NCBI GenBank assembly: GCA_031269405.1
Contig: JAISZE010000146.1
Span: forward strand, 1 to 11,862
Reading direction: 5' to 3'
Length of the DNA stretch: 11,862 bases
Origin: Treponema sp.
Lineage (GTDB): Bacteria > Spirochaetota > Spirochaetia > Treponematales > Breznakiellaceae
Shown here piece after piece: positions 7,001 to 11,862 of this stretch (positions are counted from its first letter, which is position 1; every line of letters starts with the position of its first letter). The notes beneath the pieces were generated by a model that saw only the letters and a program-made list of their open reading frames with translations, made no database searches and was not told the origin of the DNA. The translations under genes and the position numbers were made by a program.

Positions 7001-7130
7001 TCAGATGTACCAGCAAGGCAACTACCTCAGCGCCAACGCCATTGTACAGCAGCTTCTTCAGGATCCGGGCAACCAGAAGTCAACCCTTATTCTGGAATTA
7101 AAACGAAGGCTCGACGCGGTTTTACTATGA
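4071..7130 (+). CDS. Large exported TPR-repeat protein
   Basis: This 1019-residue protein starts with a basic segment and a hydrophobic core (residues 15-33), with a probable signal-peptidase I cut after Ala35 (SLHA|GG). There is no lipobox Cys, so it should be periplasmic or membrane-associated. The rest is almost wholly helical. TPR-like pairs are visible at about 41-80 (ADELIDNKQYDEAIQALTEY), 150-180, 632-663, 710-737, 785-826, 925-953 (LDEALRLNPNNTQAQTLL) and 969-1005. The stretch from about 190 to 620 is helical without clear TPR signature. TPR proteins are protein-binding scaffolds; the partner is unknown. Its stop overlaps the phosphatase start in an ATGA (7127-7130), so translation is probably coupled and the phosphatase sensor is a candidate partner (inference). 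A GTG at 4068 is a rival start: an AGG at 4057-4059 lies 8 bases before it, against 11 before the ATG. I do not recognise a named homologue. Confidence 0.85.
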   Translation: MSFRCPAASNRERGLILRLLAAVLFLLAAAASLHAGGTRDTILSRADELIDNKQYDEAIQALTEYVKTNPGKFDDAQKRLQRIVRLREQYNTIADELLEILVENPDDNDKILELINRLTAIELVSNPSTRRFLDQILDLATFNRNRNRLEEILEQGRILLAQRDYPGALECYASGLEIYQSEYFSSGFGEEAEEAASRGLEDISRGIGEFAALMEPFSQAARTVENRGRDAVPSEIRQAYNALIPYMEDFSLIMNSFFGAGLAYENQLALLQSQDESLGDRSFLSFAVRLIRGPAGQDEGIVGTLNRYWQERIVPVEGAIAALAEDAYTRAHALSAAADYAGAAPFLDTAEEYLGMAMDFVNHYLVLFQASGVPVTMVFDEPVVEDKAGDYLAYQSMNRAVGFIREAGIIGRQNQALGDNFPAFSSWQEGLLDASAAVSAEDADRASLKAMGAGVDALMAEIAADTRTVQGYPDPAPEGAPPALYLDQARDIASALETVIRTREYQAIVRRYTISTEELSHEVSAREDEFARGNSLVEGIRTEENGESAIAHYPAEGLEALTQMSQRAAVNLAGCRELLNLFASEPQGISGSGEVGTLYSYARSLAGSLENLLARTGTVSAAARIQIARADALRLEGDRLFQESQAALGRNNFDVARDRLQRATERYHDSLVIQESASLRSSWDTRLVNLGAEIVRAENEIVVRDVRDMVTRARNSYYAGNMEQAEDLLVRAQNRWHDTNVTEQPEVVYWLNLVRGAMSLQSGRTIPATAPLYAEMSQLLSDARRNYDEGVRLLNAGQRPQGLNRFNEALQLAQEVRLMFPMNHDARMLELRIEQQTDSAAFNAAFRQRLNEAVAGTRQKSVESFAELQDLAEINPRYSGIGAILTQAEIDMGYRPPPPDPRDLSRSAELARQAQVIVGARDSTQYEVARTQLDEALRLNPNNTQAQTLLDRVQILMTGTGTIVLSSRAQDLYTVAVQMYQQGNYLSANAIVQQLLQDPGNQKSTLILELKRRLDAVLL

Positions 7131-10100
7131 TGAAAACGGAACCCCCCTGCCGGGCATGGCTGCTCCTGCTTTTCCTGATTTTTATCCCTCCCTTGCTGGG
7201 CGCCCAGGACACCCTGTTCTGGGAACAGCCCGGGGTGTTTTCTTCCGGCCAGGGGAGTTTCCCTATTTCCGCGTATAACGGGGATTTCGGCATACTGGTA
7301 TGGCAGGAGCCTGTACGCAGGCCCGTATCCGGCCCTGAAGGCTCCGGGGACGGCAGCATCAACATAGCCATGGCTGTGAAGAAACCCGGCGGCGCCTGGG
7401 AAAACCTGGGAATAATAGGCGGGCCTTATGTTTATTCCGGTACCGAACCTTCCATACTCAGCGTGGTTATAGACCTGCAGGGCAGGATACTCATCGCCGC
7501 AGCGGCGTCCTCAAGCCAGACGGAAATCCTCATTTCAGAGGATCAGGGGCTGAGTTTTGACCGTTACCGGCTGGACAGCGGAACCGAACGATCCGTAGCC
7601 CCCAGGATCGCCGTCCGCTCCGATGGCGGCTATCTTTTGTTTGTAACCCGGGGGGGGGAATCATCGCTTTCGATATACTACGCCCTTTCCGGCGACGGCC
7701 GGACATGGTCCGCTTTCAGGCCGTTTGTTACCGATACAGGGATGCAGCTTAACTTCCTGCCGTCCCATACGTCTTTTGGCGGCAGGGAATACGTGGTTTT
7801 TCAATCCTTCACAGGAAGTTCCGAAACCATTCCCACGTTCCAGCTTTTTTTCAAAATTTCCGGTGACAACGGCAGCACATGGTCTTCATCCCGGCGTTTT
7901 ACGGTGTTCCAGGATTCTTTTATGAATACCGGGGCTTCTGCGGATAACTTTGACAACCAGCGGCCCCATTTATCGGTGCAGGGGAATTCCCTTTTCCTGG
8001 CCTGGGAACGGCGTTACCGCACAGGGCCGCCCCAGATTTACGCCGCCCGGGTAGATTCCGGCGGCGCTCTGAGCGGCGCGGCTGAACGGATCAATTCAAG
8101 CAGCGCATACTGCAATTACCCTGTGGCCTTTAATTACCGCGGGGATACCGCTCTCCTCTGGTTTGACAACCGCCGTGGGGACAACAGGATATTTCTGGCC
8201 CGAAGGAGAGGGCTCAACTGGGAAGATTCGGATATTTCAGGCGTTTCAGGAGGGGAAGCGTCCTTCGGCAGGCCCATTGTGGACGCCGACGGCCTCTTTA
8301 TTTTCTGGCAGACCCTTACTTCCCAGGGGAGCGCCCGGATCTATTCCCTTTTTCCAGATAATACCGTGAACCCTGTACGCCTTACAGCCGGGAATTTCAC
8401 CCCCGGACGCAGGACCAGAGGCGAGCGGGCCCGGATATCCTGGAATATCCCTGCGGATTCTTCGGGCATAGAGGGGTTTTCCTATTCCTGGACCAGGGAC
8501 GAAGAGGCGCTGCCTGAACGGGTTATCCAGATTTACAACAACCGGAATGTAGTAACCAGTACCGAAGAAACAGCGGATGAAGACGGGACCTGGTATTTCA
8601 CCATCATTGCCCAGGACTACGCGGGCAACTGGTCTCCGCCTTCGAGGATAGAGTACATCAGGGACACTATCCCGCCTCCTGCGGCGGTTATCATACAGCC
8701 GGAACTGGATGAACAGGGCTATCTCGTCTCCAATACCTTTACCATGGAATGGAACCCCCCTCCTGCTTCCGACATAGCCGGTTATACCTGGAGCCTCCAG
8801 TATCTTGGTTCTGATTCGCCTTTTGCGGGAATGGACAATGACGAATTCCTTGAAGCCTCAGGGCAGGTTTACGCCCCTGGCGGCATCAGCGCCCCGAGGA
8901 TACAGGGGACCGGGACCTCCGCCGCCTTTACTAACCAGGATAACGGCGTCTGGGCTTTCATGGTCTCTGCTATCGACGAAGTCGGGAATGCCGGCCCTGT
9001 TTCCCGGATCCGTTTCCGTACCAACAAATACATCCCTTACACTTATATAACCTGGGTGGACGCATCGCAGGACGAACAGGGCATACTGGAACTCAGGATC
9101 ATAGGCCGGGGCTTTACCGAAGGCGGGGACATAATCCGGGTTTTTCTTGACGCAGACGGCCAGGAACCTTACGACCGGGAATTCTTCCTCTCCAGAGGAG
9201 ACTACCGTATTGCCTCGGACCGGGAGATAAACGGCCTCAGGGTTGAGGATATAAAGCAGGGGGATTACCGGGCCGGCGTGGAGCACCCGTACCGGGGCGT
9301 CTATATGACCAGCCCCATAGTCGCTGTATCCGAAACCGGAACCGTCAAGTTCGGCGATTATTCGGAGATGTGGAAACCTTCCTGGTTCCGCCGCCATATA
9401 CGCCGTTTTGAATTCAATACTGCCTGGTTCATTGTTGCCGGAATCCTGGTCTTATGCGGCCTGGGAATTCTGGCCGCCGCCCGGGGGATAGGGAATGTTA
9501 TGTCTGAAAGCGCAGCTTTAAAGCTCGACGCCGCCGCTCTTATTACAGGAGATTTTATGCCATCTGAAAAGAAAAAACGGCTTGCCGGGATAAAACGGCG
9601 GGGTATAGGCCTCCGTTTTAAACTTGCTTCTTTTACCGTGGCCCTGGTTATGATGGTGGTCGCCATGGTTTCGGCGCCGCTCTATGTGATGATGACCCGC
9701 ACCCAGCAGGACACCCTGCTCCAGGGCCTCTGGGACCGGTCCACGGTTCTTCTTGAAGGTCTTGCCGCCAGCGCCCAGGCGTACCTTCCCCTGCGGAGCA
9801 TCCTAGAGCTGGGCTTCCTTCCGGCTCAGATGGAATCCATCCCGGAAGCCCGGTACGTTACGATTACCGGCTATAATCCTGAGACCACGGTGTTTGACGA
9901 TCAGGTCTGGGCAACCAACGACCCGGATATACTCGAAAAAATCGATACTGCCGAATTCCAGCCCGGAGTATCGAGGATCGCCGATGTCCTCAGCCCCAGG
10001 CTTAGAGGGATTTCAGATGAGATGAACCAGAAAGCGCGGGCCGACGTAGGAGCAGTCTCCGAAAGCATCGCCGCTTTAACCCAGGAAGGCATTACCCTGG

Positions 10101-11743
10101 CAACCCGTACCGATGAAGCGAGCCGGCAGCGCCTGGAAGACATTCAGGTCCAGACCAGGGCTCTGCAAACCAGAGTCAACGAGCGGCTTTCCCAGGTAGG
10201 GGCGGCGATTGGCTCTGAGCCTGAGTTCTCTCTGGACAATTTCACCCCCCCTCACGGCCGCCGGTACATTTTCTTCAAGCCCATCATGTACCGCCAGGGC
10301 GCCGAAGATGTCTTCTTCCGGGGCCTGGTACGCCTGGAAGTTTCTGTGGATTCCATTCTGGACGAAATCGCCGGGGGCCAGCGGGACCTCCTCCGGATCA
10401 TACTGGTAGTAGCCCTGGCGGCCATCGTTATAGGCGCCCTGGGCGCCCTCATCCTTTCGGCCCTTATTATCAGGCCCATAAAGCAGTTGGTACGGCATGT
10501 GGAAATTATCAGGGATACGGAAGACAAAGAGGACCTCGAAGGGGTGGAGATCCGGATCAAAAGCCAGGACGAACTTGCCATCCTGGGAGACACCATTAAC
10601 GACATGACCCACGGCCTGGTCAAAGCCGCGGCGGCGGCGTCGGACCTTTCAATCGGCAAGGAAATCCAGAAGAAATTCATCCCCCTGGAAATGGACCGGG
10701 AAGGGAACAAACTCAGTTCGGGTTCAAAGGATACGAAGAACCTCATATTCTTCGGCTATTACGAAGGCGCCAAAGGCGTGTCCGGGGACTACTTCGACTA
10801 CCAGGAGCTCGAAGGCGGGCGCTATTATGCGATCATCAAGTGCGACGTAGCCGGAAAAGGCATTCCTGCGGCGCTCATCATGATCCAGGTAGCCACTATG
10901 TTCCTTAACTACTTCAAGCAGTGGAAGCCTACGGAAAAGGGCATGCACATCGAGGACGTAGTCTACCAGATAAACGACTTTATAGAGACCCTGGGCTTCA
11001 AGGGCCGGTTCGCAGCCTTTACCCTCTGCCTCTACGATTCCCAGACCGGGATCGTGCGGTTCTGCAACGCAGGGGACAACATCATACACCTCTTCGACGC
11101 CTCGGAAGGGAGGGTAAAAACCATCACCCTTCCTGAAACCCCCGCTACCGGGGTGCTCCCTAACTTCCTGGTAGAATCCAAAGGGGGCTACACGGTCCAG
11201 ACCATGACAGTCGATCACGGCGACATACTCCTGCTCTACACGGACGGCATTGAGGAAGCCAAGCGCAAATTCCGCAACGCCGCTTTTGGGGAAATCGTCT
11301 GTACTGAAGGCGAAAAGGACACCCCCCATGAGACCCACACTGTGGGTCAGGGGGACGAGGAAATGGGCCCGGAACGGGTCCAGGGCATCATCAACGCGGT
11401 GATGAACAAGGGGCTCTATACCCTCCACAAATGGCACAACCCCGAAGGGGACAAGGATCTCTCGTTCGATTTCAGTTCCTGCGAGGGCACAGTAGAGGAT
11501 GTCATTATGGCCATGGTTTCGGTGGAAAAGATGTTCCGCTGTTACAAGGACCCCAAGGCAACGGAAGACGACCGGGTATTGGCGGACAAGAAGGTCGACG
11601 CCTTCCTCAAAGGGCATTTCCTCCAGTACCGGGACTACTGCTCCGGCACCAGGGAAACTCCCGGAAACTATAGGTATTATACCCGTGTAAAAGAGGATGA
11701 TCAGTACGATGATCTGACCATCCTGGGAATTAAGCGGAAGTAA
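7127..11743 (+). CDS. Multidomain transmembrane sensor phosphatase: Asp-box propeller-like, Ig-like, HAMP, PP2C/SpoIIE
   Basis: This 1538-residue protein has a signal peptide (core 11-24, cut probably after Ala26). A beta-rich region follows with three Asp-box motifs: SEDQGLSF (137-144), SGDGRTW (188-194) and SGDNGSTW (245-252). Two Ig/FN3-like segments lie at about 425-515 and 517-635 (YFTIIAQDYAGNWS, VSAIDEVGNAG), and an IPT-like one near 640-740. Membrane segments fall at 766-785, 833-854 and 1091-1115, placing residues 856-1087 in the periplasm as a second sensor. HAMP covers about 1113-1168. The phosphatase domain has SGDYFDY (D1221, D1224), CDVAGKG (D1240), YTDGIEEA (D1373) and DDLTIL (D1528, D1529), so the metal-binding acids of the PP2C/RsbU family are present. 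It probably dephosphorylates a STAS-type anti-anti-sigma factor; no such gene is visible here. The start overlaps the TPR stop (ATGA); ATG 7130 is also possible. Oddities are an in-frame internal start at 9557, a G9 tract at 7650-7658 and an enlarged loop before DDLT. Confidence 0.9.
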   Translation: MMKTEPPCRAWLLLLFLIFIPPLLGAQDTLFWEQPGVFSSGQGSFPISAYNGDFGILVWQEPVRRPVSGPEGSGDGSINIAMAVKKPGGAWENLGIIGGPYVYSGTEPSILSVVIDLQGRILIAAAASSSQTEILISEDQGLSFDRYRLDSGTERSVAPRIAVRSDGGYLLFVTRGGESSLSIYYALSGDGRTWSAFRPFVTDTGMQLNFLPSHTSFGGREYVVFQSFTGSSETIPTFQLFFKISGDNGSTWSSSRRFTVFQDSFMNTGASADNFDNQRPHLSVQGNSLFLAWERRYRTGPPQIYAARVDSGGALSGAAERINSSSAYCNYPVAFNYRGDTALLWFDNRRGDNRIFLARRRGLNWEDSDISGVSGGEASFGRPIVDADGLFIFWQTLTSQGSARIYSLFPDNTVNPVRLTAGNFTPGRRTRGERARISWNIPADSSGIEGFSYSWTRDEEALPERVIQIYNNRNVVTSTEETADEDGTWYFTIIAQDYAGNWSPPSRIEYIRDTIPPPAAVIIQPELDEQGYLVSNTFTMEWNPPPASDIAGYTWSLQYLGSDSPFAGMDNDEFLEASGQVYAPGGISAPRIQGTGTSAAFTNQDNGVWAFMVSAIDEVGNAGPVSRIRFRTNKYIPYTYITWVDASQDEQGILELRIIGRGFTEGGDIIRVFLDADGQEPYDREFFLSRGDYRIASDREINGLRVEDIKQGDYRAGVEHPYRGVYMTSPIVAVSETGTVKFGDYSEMWKPSWFRRHIRRFEFNTAWFIVAGILVLCGLGILAAARGIGNVMSESAALKLDAAALITGDFMPSEKKKRLAGIKRRGIGLRFKLASFTVALVMMVVAMVSAPLYVMMTRTQQDTLLQGLWDRSTVLLEGLAASAQAYLPLRSILELGFLPAQMESIPEARYVTITGYNPETTVFDDQVWATNDPDILEKIDTAEFQPGVSRIADVLSPRLRGISDEMNQKARADVGAVSESIAALTQEGITLATRTDEASRQRLEDIQVQTRALQTRVNERLSQVGAAIGSEPEFSLDNFTPPHGRRYIFFKPIMYRQGAEDVFFRGLVRLEVSVDSILDEIAGGQRDLLRIILVVALAAIVIGALGALILSALIIRPIKQLVRHVEIIRDTEDKEDLEGVEIRIKSQDELAILGDTINDMTHGLVKAAAAASDLSIGKEIQKKFIPLEMDREGNKLSSGSKDTKNLIFFGYYEGAKGVSGDYFDYQELEGGRYYAIIKCDVAGKGIPAALIMIQVATMFLNYFKQWKPTEKGMHIEDVVYQINDFIETLGFKGRFAAFTLCLYDSQTGIVRFCNAGDNIIHLFDASEGRVKTITLPETPATGVLPNFLVESKGGYTVQTMTVDHGDILLLYTDGIEEAKRKFRNAAFGEIVCTEGEKDTPHETHTVGQGDEEMGPERVQGIINAVMNKGLYTLHKWHNPEGDKDLSFDFSSCEGTVEDVIMAMVSVEKMFRCYKDPKATEDDRVLADKKVDAFLKGHFLQYRDYCSGTRETPGNYRYYTRVKEDDQYDDLTILGIKRK
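7650..7658 (+). repeat. Homopolymeric G9 tract in the phosphatase gene
   Basis: Nine G residues encode part of TRGG at about residue 175, in the propeller-like region. One extra G would cause a stop at 7750-7752 (TAA); one fewer would cause a stop at 7923-7925 (TGA). Either leaves only an exported fragment and removes all membrane segments and the phosphatase domain. Translation from the internal start at 9557 would be unaffected in sequence. Confidence 0.75.
9547..9559 (+). promoter_or_regulatory. Internal ribosome binding site and in-frame ATG within the phosphatase gene
   Basis: AGGAG (9547-9551) stands five bases before an ATG at 9557-9559 that is in frame with the long gene (Met811). 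Translation from here would give a 728-residue protein: a basic cytoplasmic N-terminus (MPSEKKKRLAGIKRRG), then membrane segment, periplasmic sensor, membrane segment, HAMP and phosphatase. That is the usual layout of a stand-alone RsbU-like sensor phosphatase. None of the assigned gene starts in the window has as good a Shine-Dalgarno sequence. Confidence 0.5.
11322..11354 (+). repeat. Inverted repeat inside the phosphatase-domain insertion
   Basis: GACCCACA (11332-11339) and TGTGGGTC (11341-11348) are exact reverse complements around one base. In RNA this is a 7-bp stem with a three-base loop. C and G runs outside (11322-11327 and 11350-11354) can extend the stem across a 4/1 internal bulge. 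It encodes part of the poorly conserved loop between TDG and DDLT (ETHTVGQGDE). Confidence 0.55.
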
Positions 11744-11769
11744 GCGGCCCCAGGGAGATAAATACCCCG

Positions 11770-11796
11770 TTTTTTTCTGATTTTTTTAATTTTTTT
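11770..11796 (+). promoter_or_regulatory. Three phased T7 tracts upstream of a promoter
   Basis: Runs of seven T occur at 11770-11776, 11781-11787 and 11790-11796. Their centres are 11 and 9 bases apart, close to one helical turn, which is the arrangement that bends DNA. They end 11 bases before the -35 hexamer, the position of an UP element. The same T-richness could help end transcription of the phosphatase gene, although the only stem before it (GGG 11753-11755 with CCC 11765-11767) is very weak. Confidence 0.5.
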
Positions 11797-11807
11797 CTAA
11801 AATTCGC

Positions 11808-11836
11808 TTGACAGGTATCAGATCCCGTGGTATCAT
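11808..11836 (+). promoter_or_regulatory. Near-consensus sigma-70 promoter for the next gene
   Basis: A perfect -35 TTGACA (11808-11813), a 17-base spacer and TATCAT (11831-11836, 5/6 to TATAAT) form the strongest promoter candidate in the window. Transcription would start near 11843 and run out of the window on the plus strand. The heptamer GGTATCA is repeated at 11814-11820 and 11829-11835, the second copy overlapping the -10. Confidence 0.65.
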
Positions 11837-11862
11837 TCATATATCCGGTAGGGATAATCCGG

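Noticed and set aside
10724..11617. 297-codon open frame on the minus strand opposite the phosphatase domain
   Set aside because: It lies wholly antisense to the conserved catalytic motifs and looks like a GC-rich shadow frame.
11753..11776. Intrinsic terminator after the phosphatase gene
   Set aside because: The T run is good but the stem is only three G-C pairs around a nine-base loop; kept only as a possibility under the T-tract feature.
1..11862. Mobile elements, CRISPR arrays, tRNA or rRNA genes
   Set aside because: No spaced direct-repeat array, transposase or integrase motif, or RNA gene signature was seen on either strand.

Overview
The window reads as chromosomal sequence of a Treponema-like spirochaete with fairly high GC. 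The main reason is the UPF0164-type outer-membrane barrel protein, a family best known from Treponema, together with a large TPR protein and an RsbU/SpoIIE-type phosphatase of spirochaetal style. Genus-level placement is an inference, made without a database search. Coding density is high. I see no tRNA, rRNA, transposase, phage gene or CRISPR array.

Layout. (1) 1-98 is the 3' end of an unidentified plus-strand gene. (2) 99-303 is non-coding and holds a purine-rich tandem repeat inside a long imperfect inverted repeat, then a promoter candidate. (3) 304-2617 is a two-gene plus-strand unit: a DUF4912 protein and a GH57/DUF1957 glucan-processing enzyme, one base apart. (4) 2639-3934, minus strand and convergent with it, encodes a UPF0164 (FadL/PorV-like) outer-membrane protein with a C-terminal TPR. 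(5) 3935-4070 is an AT-rich divergent promoter region. (6) 4071-11743 is a second plus-strand unit: a 1019-residue exported TPR-type protein overlapping by ATGA a 1538-residue membrane phosphatase. The phosphatase has a periplasmic Asp-box propeller-like region, Ig-like modules, three membrane segments, HAMP and a PP2C/SpoIIE domain. (7) 11744-11862 carries phased T-tracts and a near-consensus sigma-70 promoter for a gene beyond the window.

How the genes may work together (inference). The first unit looks like glycogen or alpha-glucan metabolism. The second looks like an envelope-sensing unit: a periplasmic TPR scaffold is translationally coupled to a transmembrane phosphatase that would act on a cytoplasmic anti-anti-sigma (STAS) partner, which is not in the window. 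The divergent outer-membrane barrel may belong to the same envelope system.

Most interesting points. The phosphatase gene contains an in-frame internal ATG at 9557 with the best-looking Shine-Dalgarno sequence I saw in the window. It lies exactly between the N-terminal sensor half and a conventional sensor-HAMP-phosphatase half, so one gene may encode two products or be a recent fusion. Nine-base G tracts occur inside two genes, the DUF4912 gene and the phosphatase N-terminus, and are candidate slippage (phase-variation) sites. Several assigned starts lack a Shine-Dalgarno sequence, and promoter candidates lie almost on top of the start codons.
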